64,000 nucleotides of DNA, taken from the NCBI GenBank assembly GCA_963793245.1, contig CAWBZG010000002.1:868001-932000 (forward strand), given 5' to 3'. Positions 1 through 9,227 of the stretch are shown piece by piece. The notes below the pieces were generated by a model, which ran no database searches, was not told the DNA's origin, and saw only the letters and a program-made list of their open reading frames with translations. Positions within the stretch are counted from its first letter, which is position 1. Every line of letters begins with the position of its first letter. A program made the position numbers and the translations under genes. The DNA is from CAXBBB01 sp963793245. Its GTDB lineage: Bacteria; Bacteroidota; Rhodothermia; Rhodothermales; BA12.

Positions 1-1
1 G

Positions 2-943
2 GGCAAGAGCAAGACGCGCCCCGCGCTGACGCTCGAAGAGAGCCGCGCCAACGGGCAGAGCTATTGGGATCAAGCGGGGCAGATTCTCGACCTCGACAGA
101 GCCGAAGTCGTCCACAACTCGGACTGGCTGGGCGAGATGTCGTTTGCCGATGTGATCGGGCTGGCAGGCAAGTACACCGTCGCCCGTATGCTCGAACGCG
201 ACGATTTCTCCAAGCGCTACGCAGGTGGCGAGCCGATCTCGCTGCACGAATTTCTGTATCCGCTGGCTCAGGCGCAGGACTCGGTCGCGATCCGGTCGGA
301 CGTCGAACTGGGCGGGACCGACCAGAAGTTCAACCTGCTCGTCGGGCGCGAAATCCAGAGTCGCAACGGGATGGAGGCGCAGGTCTGCCTGACGATGCCG
401 CTGCTCGAAGGGACGGACGGCGTCGAGAAAATGTCCAAGTCGCTCGACAACTACATCGGCCTGACCGATAGCGCGAACGACATGTACGGCAAAACGCTGT
501 CGATTCCCGACGAGATGATCGAGCGCTACCACGTTCTGGCTGCCGATACGCCCGACGGCGAGATGGAAGCTGTCCGCGCGTTCGTCGCCAGCGATCCGCG
601 CAACGCCAAGCACGATCTGGCGCATCGTCTGACGGCGCTGTATCACGGCAAAGACGGCGCCGATGGTGCCCGCGCGCACTTTGAACGGACGGTCGTTCAG
701 GGCAACGCGCCCAAAGAAATGGAAGACCTCGCCGTATCCGAGCCGACCGGATTGCTCACGCTGATTCGCGAAGCTGGATTCGCATCGTCGAATGGCGAGG
801 CCCGTCGCTTTGTACAGCAGGGTGCGGTGTCGTTGGACGGCGAGAAGGTCGACGATCCGGCTATGGACGTGGCGGTTCCTGCGGGCGAGGGCGTCGTGAT
901 GCAGGTGGGCAAGAGGCGGTTCGTCCGGCTCACGAACGGCTGA
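2..943 (+). CDS. tyrS: Tyrosyl-tRNA synthetase, 3' part (5' end outside window)
   Basis: Class I aminoacyl-tRNA synthetase that charges tRNA-Tyr in the cytoplasm. The frame is open from base 2, so the gene enters from the left; the visible 313 residues begin at GKSKTRPALT, just after where the nucleotide-binding HIGH-type motif should lie. Internal ATG at 137 is not the real start because the homology-bearing reading continues upstream of it. The GGTDQKFNLLVGRE block (tyrosine/ATP site) and the KMSKS loop (VEKMSKSLDNYIG) are present, and the last 65 or so residues form an S4 RNA-binding domain ending RRFVRLTNG. It resembles the longer bacterial TyrS type with a C-terminal S4 domain. Reading frame is intact to TGA. 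Confidence 0.95.
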   Translation, partial: GKSKTRPALTLEESRANGQSYWDQAGQILDLDRAEVVHNSDWLGEMSFADVIGLAGKYTVARMLERDDFSKRYAGGEPISLHEFLYPLAQAQDSVAIRSDVELGGTDQKFNLLVGREIQSRNGMEAQVCLTMPLLEGTDGVEKMSKSLDNYIGLTDSANDMYGKTLSIPDEMIERYHVLAADTPDGEMEAVRAFVASDPRNAKHDLAHRLTALYHGKDGADGARAHFERTVVQGNAPKEMEDLAVSEPTGLLTLIREAGFASSNGEARRFVQQGAVSLDGEKVDDPAMDVAVPAGEGVVMQVGKRRFVRLTNG

Positions 944-1039
944 CCGGCAGAGTGTCACCTTTCGGATCGAAACAGGCGAAATAGTGCGCTTGGTGCGTTA
1001 TCGTGGATAGCTTGCATTGCTTTCCCAGCCTCTACGCGC

Positions 1040-3448
1040 GTGACTCGTTTCCAACCGTTTTTCGGTCTCTTCCTGCTCTTTCTCGCTCTGCCTGCGAGTG
1101 CTCAAACGCTCGAACCGGCGCGCGATGCATTCCGCGCGGGTGATTATTCGCAGTCGGTTCGGCTGGCGGAGCAACTGATCGTCGCACACCCCGACTCAGC
1201 CGCCGCTCACTACCTGCTCGCTCGGATTTACACCGAGACGCCACTCGAAAACAGAGGTAAGGCCGTCGATGCGCTCAAAGCAGCGCTCAAGCTGGAACCA
1301 GAGAACGTCGAGTTTCTGACTGCCGCGCTCGTGCAGCGGCGCGTCGACCGGGCGACGTATATCCAGGAGATCATCGCCGAGACGGAGCGAATCGAGTTGG
1401 CGAAGAAGCTGCTCAAGCTCGACCCGGACAATGGAGTTGCCCACGAGGAGTTGGGCGCCGTCGCCATTCGCGATTTTTGGCGCTACCGGAATGCTCTCAT
1501 GTTTCCCAAGCTCACGTTTCAGCAGGGCATCGAAAGCTCGAACATTGGGACCGGAATAGAAGCGCCGGGCGAAGAAGTCGAACTGTCGCCGACGGCTGAG
1601 GTCGACGGTCTGGATCCGTTCGCTTCTGCGTTTGGAGTCGACAACGTGTTCATCGCGGATCAGTTTGACCTGGCTAGCATCGAAGCGCAGGGTGTTCCTG
1701 CCGTACGGTTCACGGAGCGCGCGGGTCGAGCCTATCGCACGGCCATTGGTCACCTCGACGCGGCTGTAGCTGCCGACCCGAGACGTCGCAGCGTCTACGA
1801 CCAGCTCATGCGCGTGTACTCAATCCAAGGCGACTGGAACGCCGCGCTCGAACGGCTGTCGACGATGTACGTCCACTTTCCCGAGGATCCGCAGACGTGG
1901 TATTACCTCGGACTCGCGCACCACAAGCTGGGCAACGGCGCCGCGGCAGACCAAGCGTTCCAGCGTGCGCTTCGGCTGTCTGAGCCAGAAGAAGCCGATG
2001 CCTACCAGTCGATCAGTTTGCTGCTCAAAGAGAACGAGGAGGGGTTGGCGCGTACTCAGAACGAGCAGCAGATTCAGCAATTCTGGTCGAGCGAAGATCC
2101 GCTCTTCATCACGCCCTACAACGAGCGTAAACTCGAACATTTTGCTCGCATCACGCACGCCGACCTGCTCTATTCGGCGCCTCAGGTAAACCTGCGCGGC
2201 TGGCAGACAGAGCGTGGGCAGATCATCATCCGCTACGGTGCTCCGCCCAGCGAGGTGACCATGATCTCGCAACCGCAGCAGTTTGCCTCGCATTTGCAGC
2301 AGTTGTACGACGACGCTAGGGAGCAAGCGGCGAGTGGTGACGAAGGCGCCGGCAATTTCGGATCGACGGGGACGGGCGACACCGATGTGGGGGACAACTC
2401 GGTTCGTCAGCGGGCGGGCGGGCTGCTCAACACGTTCCAGATCTGGGACTATGGCGATTTCCGTTTCGTCTTCGAGGATCCGTTCCGCAACGGCGCCTAT
2501 CGCATGTACAGCCCGAGCGCCCAGGAGATCGAAAATGGCGTCGACCCGTGGGCCAACGACTACACGATCCGTGCCCGCGAGACGATCCGCGAGACGCCTG
2601 AGCGCTACGCCTACACACCGCCTGGGCCACAATTCGACCTTCCCTACCAGACGACGACGTTCAGGGGTGGGGGTGGAAGCACCGATCTCTACGTCACGTA
2701 CGGTTTGCCGATTCCGAATTACAACGAGTCCGAATCGGAGATCGACGTGAGCGGTCAGGTGGGACTGTTCTTGGTGTCCGAAGCGCGCGATCTGATCGCT
2801 GAGCGCCGCGAGACGCTGACGGGTCTTCCTACGGCGCAGGTGACGCGCTTTGCCGAGACGAACCTGTGGATCGGGACGCAGGAGTTGGAAGCACCTTCCG
2901 GCCCGCACGAGTTGTCGTTGGAGTTTGAGAACGAGACGCCGCGTGCGGTCGCCGTTCGACAGGAGGATTTGGATCTGCGCAGCTATGCGGGCGATGCGTT
3001 CGAGCTAAGCGACGTGATGCTGGCTTACAACGTCGAAGAGGCCTTCGGTGGCACGAAAGCTCCAGGCGAAATCGAGCGCGACGGTCTTCGGATTCGTCCG
3101 GCGCCGTGGCGGATTTTCAAGCGCACGCAGCCGCTCTACCTCTACTTCGAAGCCTACAACCTGACGCCCGCTGCCGATGGTGTCGCGCGCTACGAAGTCG
3201 AGATCGACCTGGCGCCCAAGCGCGAAGGCGGCGGCATCATCGGCGCGGTCCGGCGTCGGCTGGGCGGTGCGCCTGCCGGTGGCGTCTCGGTCGAGTTTCC
3301 TGCCGAAGTTGAGGGCACCGATGCGTCGACCTATCAGATTCTCGACATCGACGACAAGGAGCCGGGCAACTACACGCTCACGATCCGCGTCCGCGATACG
3401 TCTACGGGTGAGCGCAAGACACGAACGCGCGAACTCGTCCTCGAATAA
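1040..3448 (+). CDS. GWxTD domain-containing secreted TPR protein (copy 1)
   Basis: Starts at GTG 1040 with a signal peptide (hydrophobic core LFLLFLALPASAQ, cleavage after about residue 22). Residues about 25-130 and 225-320 are TPR-like helical repeats (LAEQLIVAHPDSAAAHYLLA; WYYLGLAHHKLGNGAAADQA). The family motif GWQTERGQIIIRYGAPP lies at about residues 387-403, followed by a beta-rich C-terminal region ending RTRELVLE. The GWxTD domain is known from Bacteroidota-like and Acidobacteria-like genomes, with no established biochemical role. It is the longest of three tandem paralogs: it carries two extra inserts, at about 160-210 and a Gly/Thr/Asp-rich stretch near 430-460. Copy 2 starts 11 bases after its stop, so the three genes are probably one transcript. 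Likely periplasmic or surface exposed; function unknown. Confidence 0.85.
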   Translation: MTRFQPFFGLFLLFLALPASAQTLEPARDAFRAGDYSQSVRLAEQLIVAHPDSAAAHYLLARIYTETPLENRGKAVDALKAALKLEPENVEFLTAALVQRRVDRATYIQEIIAETERIELAKKLLKLDPDNGVAHEELGAVAIRDFWRYRNALMFPKLTFQQGIESSNIGTGIEAPGEEVELSPTAEVDGLDPFASAFGVDNVFIADQFDLASIEAQGVPAVRFTERAGRAYRTAIGHLDAAVAADPRRRSVYDQLMRVYSIQGDWNAALERLSTMYVHFPEDPQTWYYLGLAHHKLGNGAAADQAFQRALRLSEPEEADAYQSISLLLKENEEGLARTQNEQQIQQFWSSEDPLFITPYNERKLEHFARITHADLLYSAPQVNLRGWQTERGQIIIRYGAPPSEVTMISQPQQFASHLQQLYDDAREQAASGDEGAGNFGSTGTGDTDVGDNSVRQRAGGLLNTFQIWDYGDFRFVFEDPFRNGAYRMYSPSAQEIENGVDPWANDYTIRARETIRETPERYAYTPPGPQFDLPYQTTTFRGGGGSTDLYVTYGLPIPNYNESESEIDVSGQVGLFLVSEARDLIAERRETLTGLPTAQVTRFAETNLWIGTQELEAPSGPHELSLEFENETPRAVAVRQEDLDLRSYAGDAFELSDVMLAYNVEEAFGGTKAPGEIERDGLRIRPAPWRIFKRTQPLYLYFEAYNLTPAADGVARYEVEIDLAPKREGGGIIGAVRRRLGGAPAGGVSVEFPAEVEGTDASTYQILDIDDKEPGNYTLTIRVRDTSTGERKTRTRELVLE

Positions 3449-3459
3449 ATCCCGACGCC

Positions 3460-5508
3460 ATGCGGTGCCTGCTGCTGATGCTTCTGCTCGCCTGCTCTTC
3501 GGCTCAGGCGCAGACAGCGGTGGAGCAGGCGCGCGTCGCGTTCGCCAGTGGCGATTTTGCTCAGGCTCTAGAATTGGCGTCCAGCGTGGAGGAGTCGGCT
3601 GACGCGCAGTTTCTGCTGTGGCGCCTCTACGCCCAAACGCCGCTGGATGACCGGGGACGTGCCGGACGTGCGCTCAGTCGGGCCATCGATCTTGATCCGA
3701 CCAACGTCGCGTATCGGGAGGCGCAACTCGTCCACCTGCGCAAACGTCGCGTGACGCGCGTGCAGAACGAATACCTCGAATTGCGTCGCAGAGATCTGGC
3801 GCGTGACCTGCTGCGGATCGATTCGACGAGCAGCGTTGCGCATGAGGAATTCGGCTTGGTAGCGGCGCGTGAGTTCTACGAGCAGTTCGGTCGCTCGACG
3901 CTAACCGAGCGGCGGCCTGCAGCGGGAGGCGGCGGAGAGATGGGCGGATCGACGGCTGATGCGCGGCGTGCAGAGGCGGCCTACCGGGAGGCGACGGCGC
4001 GGTTTGAGCGGGCCATTCGAGAGGCTCCTGAACATGTGAGCGGCTACCGCAGTCTGCTCGGCCTCTACGCTCGGATGGAGGCCTGGACCGATGCGCTGCG
4101 GGTAACTCGTCGGATGGTCCGCGCGCTGCCCAACAGTGCCGACGCGCGGCTGTGGCTTGGCCTTGCCGAACAGCGGCTGGGAAACGACCGCCTGGCGGAT
4201 ATGGCGTTTCAGGCCGGATTAGAGCGTGCGGATGCGGATGTATCGCTGGGCTATACTTCGCCTCAACTGATCGCCGGAGCCGATTCGTTGTCTGATCCAG
4301 CGCTGTTCTGGGAGCAGAACGATCCGTTGCTGCTGACCGACTACAACGAACGACAGCTGGCGCACTACGCGCGTGTGGCGTTTGCTGACTTGGTGTACGG
4401 CGCCGACTTGCTTGATCTGCGTGGATGGGAGACGCGGCGCGGCCAGATCTTTATCCGCTACGGCACGCCGCTGTACGAGCGTACCATCGCCCCGTCCGGT
4501 GCCGATCTCGCGCGCTACGCCGTTTGGGAATACGACGACTTTCAGTTCGTCTTCCACGACGAGTATCGCAGCGGAGAGTTTGCCTTGTTTACGCCGAGCG
4601 CACGAGACATCGCGCTGGGTTTGGTGGCAGATGTCGGCGAAGCGGACTACGTGATGCAGGCACGCGATATGTCTCGCACGATGCCGCAGCGCTACACGTT
4701 CGACCCCGAAGGCGTCCGCATTGATGCGGCGGTGCGGGCGGCGGGCTTCCGAGGTGTGGGAGGGGCGACTGATCTGGTCGTCGCGTACGGAATGCCGGTG
4801 GGTAGCGCGCGCGGAGGGATGCAAGAGCCGCCTGCCGAGGTCGGCGTATTTCTAGGGGCAGGGGCTGACCGTGTAGAGGTGCGTGATACGCTGGGTGGGC
4901 GTACCGCGCAGTTGGTTCGCGTCGGTGATGCGGCGGCGCTTCTGCTGGGGCACTGTTCGATGAAGGCGCGTCCGGGCGTGCAGCGCCTGTCGGTCGAACT
5001 GGTGGGAATCGTCGACCGGGTGACCGGAGTCAACCGCTCAGTCGTCGACGTGCCTGCGTTTCCCCAGGGTAGGTTTGCGATCAGCGATTTGCTGCCTGCC
5101 TACGGAGTCGAAGAAGCTTATGGCGAATCGCCGAGCCATCCCGCATACGTTGTGCGTGGTGATCTGCGCATCCTTCCCGCTCCGTCGGAGATGTTCGACC
5201 GCTCGCGTCCGCTGTACCTCTATTTCGAGATCTACGATCTGGTACCTGCCCCTGATGGCATGGCGCGCTATGAGTTGGAAATCGACCTGACGCGCGAAGG
5301 CGGCGGCGGTCTGCTGTCGATGTTTCGATCATCGCCGCGTGGCGTTTCGGTCCGGTTTCCAGGCGAAGTGCGGGGACGCGACGCATCGACCTATCAGATT
5401 CTGGATGTAACCGATCAAGAGCCAGGCACCTACGTGCTGACGCTTACGGTTCGGGACGCGCAGACGGGGGAGCGGAAGACTCGGACGCAGGAAATCGTGC
5501 TCCAATAG
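3460..5508 (+). CDS. GWxTD domain-containing secreted TPR protein (copy 2)
   Basis: Second tandem paralog, 682 residues, ATG start with signal peptide MRCLLLMLLLACSSAQAQ. The N-terminal half has TPR-like repeats (ARLWLGLAEQRLGNDRLADM). The GWETRRGQIFIRYGTP motif is at about residue 322. The C-terminal beta-rich part shares long blocks with copies 1 and 3 (RPLYLYFEIYDL, ARYELEIDL, STYQILDV, GERKTRTQEIVLQ). Copies 2 and 3 begin almost identically (MRCLLL), so they come from a more recent duplication than copy 1. Spacing is 11 bases from copy 1 and 9 bases to copy 3. Biochemical role unknown; the paralogs may assemble together or replace one another. Confidence 0.85.
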   Translation: MRCLLLMLLLACSSAQAQTAVEQARVAFASGDFAQALELASSVEESADAQFLLWRLYAQTPLDDRGRAGRALSRAIDLDPTNVAYREAQLVHLRKRRVTRVQNEYLELRRRDLARDLLRIDSTSSVAHEEFGLVAAREFYEQFGRSTLTERRPAAGGGGEMGGSTADARRAEAAYREATARFERAIREAPEHVSGYRSLLGLYARMEAWTDALRVTRRMVRALPNSADARLWLGLAEQRLGNDRLADMAFQAGLERADADVSLGYTSPQLIAGADSLSDPALFWEQNDPLLLTDYNERQLAHYARVAFADLVYGADLLDLRGWETRRGQIFIRYGTPLYERTIAPSGADLARYAVWEYDDFQFVFHDEYRSGEFALFTPSARDIALGLVADVGEADYVMQARDMSRTMPQRYTFDPEGVRIDAAVRAAGFRGVGGATDLVVAYGMPVGSARGGMQEPPAEVGVFLGAGADRVEVRDTLGGRTAQLVRVGDAAALLLGHCSMKARPGVQRLSVELVGIVDRVTGVNRSVVDVPAFPQGRFAISDLLPAYGVEEAYGESPSHPAYVVRGDLRILPAPSEMFDRSRPLYLYFEIYDLVPAPDGMARYELEIDLTREGGGGLLSMFRSSPRGVSVRFPGEVRGRDASTYQILDVTDQEPGTYVLTLTVRDAQTGERKTRTQEIVLQ

Positions 5509-5517
5509 TCCGAAGTC

Positions 5518-7539
5518 ATGCGTTGCCTGTTGCTCTTTCTGCTCGTCGTTTGTCCATCGTCTTGGGCGCAGACAGCAGCGGAAAGGGCGCGCGAAGCGCA
5601 CGTCGCGGGTCGGTACGAAGAGGCCGAGCGGTTGGCGCTGTCCGATCCAGAGTCGCCCGCCGCTCAGTTTCTTCTGTGGCAACTCTACGCTGAAACGCCG
5701 TTGGGAGACAGAGGCCGTGCGGGACGTGCGCTGAGCCGTGCCATTTCCCTCGACCCGGACAACGCCACGTATCGTGAAGCGCAGATCGTGCACCTACGCA
5801 GACGGCGGACGACGTACGTTCAGAACGAATACCTTCAATTCCGTCGCATGGATCTGGCGCGTGACCTGCTGCGGATCGATTCGACGAGCGCCGTCGCTCA
5901 CGAAGAACTGGGCTTGCAGGCGGCGCGCGACTTCGACGACGTATATCAGCACGCGGCGATGATCGGGGCGCCCGAGGGAATCCGGCAGTCACTGGCGGCG
6001 CAGCAGTTGCAGGTGCGCGCATATCTGGCAGCAACCGAAGGCTTCGAACGGGCGCTGCGTGTCGCTCCTCAGCGCGCATCGGCGTACCGACCGATCTTGC
6101 GCATCTACGCCCGCACCGAGCAGTGGACCGAGGTGTTACGCGTCGCCAAGCAGATGGCGGAGAACTTACCTCGCGACGGAAACGCATGGGTCTGGCTCGG
6201 CCTGGCGGAGCAGCGATTGGGCAACGACCGCCTCGCCGACGAAGCCTTCGCACGAGGTCTGGCGCTTATGCCCGCCGACGAAGCGGCGATCTTCGTAGCG
6301 ACCGAGTTCGTGACTATCGACGGAAATGAAGTCGTCGATTCGGACTTCTGGGACGACGCGGATCCGCTGCTGCTAACGCCTTACAACGAGCGGCTACTCG
6401 CTCACCATGCGCGCATCGCCCTGGCCGATCTGCTCTACGCGGCTCCACAAGTTGGCCTGCGCGGGTGGGAGACGCGGCGTGGGCAAACGTTTATCCGCTA
6501 CGGCCCACCCAAAGTAGAGCAGATCCTATCGCCATCGGGGACGACGCTGATGCAGGTTGCCGTGTGGGAGTACGACCACGCGCGCTTCGTCTTCGAGGAC
6601 GAGTACCGCAACGGCGAATTCCGGCTCGCATCGCCGAGCGCACAATCCGTCGCGCTTGGCCTGGCCGATGGGTACGACTCCGATTTCGCCATGATGAGCG
6701 GCGATATCGCGCGTGAGTTGCCTCAGCAATACACGTTCGATCCGGCGGGACTGATGACGGGCATCTACACGTCCGTAGCCTCGTTTCGCGGTGCCGATGG
6801 CGGCACGGATCTGGTCGTCGCCTATGGCGTGCCGATCCACGCTGTCGACGGGACTATCGACGAGCCGTTTGCCGAGGTCGGCGTGTTCGTCGGGTCTGGA
6901 GTTGAACGCGTCGAGCGTCGGGACACCGTCGGCAACCGCATCGCGCTGTTGGGCGAAGTCGATGGGCAGCCGGTCTTCTTGCGTCAAGCGCAGGTATCCG
7001 TCGAGGCGGGCAGGCGACAGCTTTCCGTCGAAGCTATCGGTCTCGACAAGCGGACGACGGCAGTCGGGCGCTCGCTCGTCGACGTGCGCCGGTTCAATGA
7101 TGGATTCGACGTGAGCGACGTGGTGTTCGCCTACGGTGTCGAAGAGGCGTACGATGAGGAGTCGCGACATCCTGCCTACATCGCGCGTGGTGATCTACGT
7201 ATCCTCGCTGCACCAACGACGACATTCAACCGCGCGCGTCCGCTCTACCTCTATTTCGAGATCTACGGTTTAACTCTCGGCCAACGAGAGATGGCGCGCT
7301 ACGAGTTGGAAATCGACCTGTCACCCGTCGAACGGGGCGGGCTGACGGGGTTGCTCCGGCGCGATGAGCGGGGCGTCGCGGTGCGGTTTCCGGGTACAGT
7401 GGCCGCGACCGAGACCGGCACCTATCAGATTCTGGACGTGTCTGGTCAGGAGCCAGGGCGCTACGACCTGACGTTGATCGTGCGCGACATGGAAACCGGC
7501 ATGGCGCAGACGCGCAAGCAGTCGATCACGCTACGGTAG
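5518..7539 (+). CDS. GWxTD domain-containing secreted TPR protein (copy 3)
   Basis: Third tandem paralog, 673 residues, ATG start, signal peptide MRCLLLFLLVVCPSSWAQ. TPR-like repeats fill about residues 20-240 (WVWLGLAEQRLGNDRLADEA). The GWETRRGQTFIRYGPP motif is at about residue 316, and the C-terminal beta domain carries RPLYLYFEIYGL, ARYELEIDL and GTYQILDVSGQEPG. It ends TAG two bases before the stop of the convergent purE gene, with no visible terminator between. Function unknown, as for the other two copies; the set of three is what is unusual. Confidence 0.85.
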   Translation: MRCLLLFLLVVCPSSWAQTAAERAREAHVAGRYEEAERLALSDPESPAAQFLLWQLYAETPLGDRGRAGRALSRAISLDPDNATYREAQIVHLRRRRTTYVQNEYLQFRRMDLARDLLRIDSTSAVAHEELGLQAARDFDDVYQHAAMIGAPEGIRQSLAAQQLQVRAYLAATEGFERALRVAPQRASAYRPILRIYARTEQWTEVLRVAKQMAENLPRDGNAWVWLGLAEQRLGNDRLADEAFARGLALMPADEAAIFVATEFVTIDGNEVVDSDFWDDADPLLLTPYNERLLAHHARIALADLLYAAPQVGLRGWETRRGQTFIRYGPPKVEQILSPSGTTLMQVAVWEYDHARFVFEDEYRNGEFRLASPSAQSVALGLADGYDSDFAMMSGDIARELPQQYTFDPAGLMTGIYTSVASFRGADGGTDLVVAYGVPIHAVDGTIDEPFAEVGVFVGSGVERVERRDTVGNRIALLGEVDGQPVFLRQAQVSVEAGRRQLSVEAIGLDKRTTAVGRSLVDVRRFNDGFDVSDVVFAYGVEEAYDEESRHPAYIARGDLRILAAPTTTFNRARPLYLYFEIYGLTLGQREMARYELEIDLSPVERGGLTGLLRRDERGVAVRFPGTVAATETGTYQILDVSGQEPGRYDLTLIVRDMETGMAQTRKQSITLR

Positions 7540-7541
7540 CG

Positions 7542-8036
7542 TTAGGCCTGCTGAACACGCGCGTCCATCTCTTCGACCTTCTCGATCAGGGCCGCTTTGT
7601 AAGCGACGATACGCTCCATCAGCGCGTCGTCGTGTGTCGCGAGAATCTGCAATGCCAGCAGTCCCGCGTTGAGTGCTCCGCCAATCGCGACCGTCGCCAC
7701 CGGCACGCCGCCGGGCATCTGCACGATCGACAAGAGTGAGTCCATGCCCTTCAGGTTGCGGGTAGCGACCGGCACGCCTATGACCGGTAACGGCGTCGAC
7801 GCCGCAATCATGCCCGGCAAGTGAGCCGCTCCGCCTGCCCCCGCAATGACAACCTTGATCCCTCGCGAACGCGCTGACTCCGCCCAACTGGTCATCGCAC
7901 GCGGCGTCCGGTGTGCCGACAGTACGCGCGCCTCGAAATCGACGCCAAACTCACGGATCACGTCGATCGCCGGTTGCATTGTCGGCAGGTCGGATTCGCT
8001 GCCCATCGCTATGCCGATGAGGGGGGAGTGCGGCAT
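7542..8036 (-). CDS. purE: N5-carboxyaminoimidazole ribonucleotide mutase PurE
   Basis: Purine biosynthesis enzyme that converts N5-CAIR to CAIR after PurK. The 164-residue length is normal for the class I enzyme. The N-terminal GSESDLPTMQ loop and the SAHRTPRAM segment with the catalytic His are present, as is the glycine-rich GAGGAAHLPGMIAA active-site block. It lies 66 bases downstream of purK on the same strand; a 10-bp inverted repeat sits in that gap. Start ATG at 8036 gives the usual short N-terminus (MPHSPLIGIAMGS). Confidence 0.95.
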   Translation of the reverse strand: MPHSPLIGIAMGSESDLPTMQPAIDVIREFGVDFEARVLSAHRTPRAMTSWAESARSRGIKVVIAGAGGAAHLPGMIAASTPLPVIGVPVATRNLKGMDSLLSIVQMPGGVPVATVAIGGALNAGLLALQILATHDDALMERIVAYKAALIEKVEEMDARVQQA

Positions 8037-8058
8037 GAGGTTGGTGGAGTGAGGTGGA

Positions 8059-8089
8059 GACCTGGCAGGTCCACTGGATCTGCCAGGTC
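8059..8089. repeat. Palindrome between purK and purE
   Basis: Perfect 10-bp inverted repeat (GACCTGGCAG / CTGCCAGGTC) with an 11-base spacer, in the 66-base purK-purE gap. It could fold as a transcript hairpin, but no T-tract follows on either strand. It therefore looks more like a dispersed palindromic repeat than a terminator. Confidence 0.6.
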
Positions 8090-8102
8090 AGAGTCGGAAA
8101 GG

Positions 8103-9227
8103 CTACAACGTGATCAGCTCAGCCGCATGCTCTGCTCGCCTGCGTGCAGCCTGGGGCGAGTCGTCTAGAACAGTCACGTGGCCCATCTTCCGTCGAGCGC
8201 GCACGCTGCGTTTGCCATACAGATGGACGTGGGCGCCCGTCTCGGCCAGCGCATCGGTAAGTCCGTCCGCTTGTATCTCGCCGTCGCGAGTGCCGAGCAG
8301 GTTAATCATGCAGGCGGCAGGGCGGATGAGATCAGCCGATCCAGGCGGTAAGCCAAGAACGGCGCGGACGTGCTGCTCGAACTGACTCGTCTGGCAGGCT
8401 TCGATCGTGTAATGCCCGGTATTGTGAGGGCGCGGTGCCAACTCGTTGATAGAGACTGAACCATCCGGAAGCGCAAACAACTCGACACCCACAATCCCGA
8501 CCGCATCAACCGCCTCGACAGCAGCAACCGCCAACTCACGCGCTCGCTGTTCTACCTCGTGCGAGAAGCCAGATGGCACGACGACGGCATGGCAGCGGTG
8601 GTCGCGCTGCTCCGAATAGGCGACAGGGTAGACGACCGTTCGGTCATCAGACCAGCGGGCGACGAGAACCGAAAGCTCGGCTTCGAACGGCGCCCATGCT
8701 TCGGCGAGCAGACCATCCTCCTGCGCCAAGTCGTCCCATGCGGTGTCGAGGTCGGCGATGGTCTTGCACGTCGCATTTCCGTAGCCGTCGTAGCTGCCGC
8801 GCCTGCGTTTCGCCATCAGCGGTAAGCCGAGCGTCTTAGCGGCGGCGTGGAACTCCTCGCGTGTCGCGCAGACGCGAAAGTCTGGGGTGGCCAGGTGCGC
8901 GTCAGCCAGCGCTCGTTTTTGCAACGCTTTGTCGCGAATCGTCGTCAGGGTGGCGGGTGAGGGGAAGACGCGCGTGTCGGGCGACGCTTGGGCGAGCAGA
9001 TCGGCGGGCGCCCACTCGGACTCGACGGTGACGGCGTCGCATCCTGCCGCCCAGTCGCGCAGCACATTCGGGTCTGTCCAGTCGGCGACGGTGATGTCGG
9101 CGAAGTCGAGGACGCCATCCGCAGGCTTGTCGACTAAGAACCGGCAGCGGATGCCCATCGGGATCGCGGCGAGCGCCATCATGCGGCCCAGTTGTCCGCC
9201 TCCCAGAATGCCGAGCGTGGGCGTCAT
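8103..9227 (-). CDS. purK: N5-carboxyaminoimidazole ribonucleotide synthase PurK
   Basis: ATP-grasp enzyme that carboxylates aminoimidazole ribonucleotide with ATP and bicarbonate, the step before PurE. 374 residues, normal for the family. N-terminal GILGGGQLGRMMALAA is the typical pre-ATP-grasp Rossmann start; central blocks are KRRRGSYDGYGNA (ATP-binding loop) and the C-terminal SINELAPRPHNTGHYTIEAC. The ATG at 9227 overlaps the TGA of ftsK by four bases (ATGA), so the two are translationally coupled, an unusual pairing of cell division and purine genes. Confidence 0.95.
   Translation of the reverse strand: MTPTLGILGGGQLGRMMALAAIPMGIRCRFLVDKPADGVLDFADITVADWTDPNVLRDWAAGCDAVTVESEWAPADLLAQASPDTRVFPSPATLTTIRDKALQKRALADAHLATPDFRVCATREEFHAAAKTLGLPLMAKRRRGSYDGYGNATCKTIADLDTAWDDLAQEDGLLAEAWAPFEAELSVLVARWSDDRTVVYPVAYSEQRDHRCHAVVVPSGFSHEVEQRARELAVAAVEAVDAVGIVGVELFALPDGSVSINELAPRPHNTGHYTIEACQTSQFEQHVRAVLGLPPGSADLIRPAACMINLLGTRDGEIQADGLTDALAETGAHVHLYGKRSVRARRKMGHVTVLDDSPQAARRRAEHAAELITL

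Noticed and set aside
1820..2908. Long open frame (362 residues) opposite the first GWxTD gene
   Set aside because: Arg/Val-rich text with no domain or signal, and opposite a gene with signal peptide, TPRs and the GWxTD motif; a GC-rich antisense shadow.
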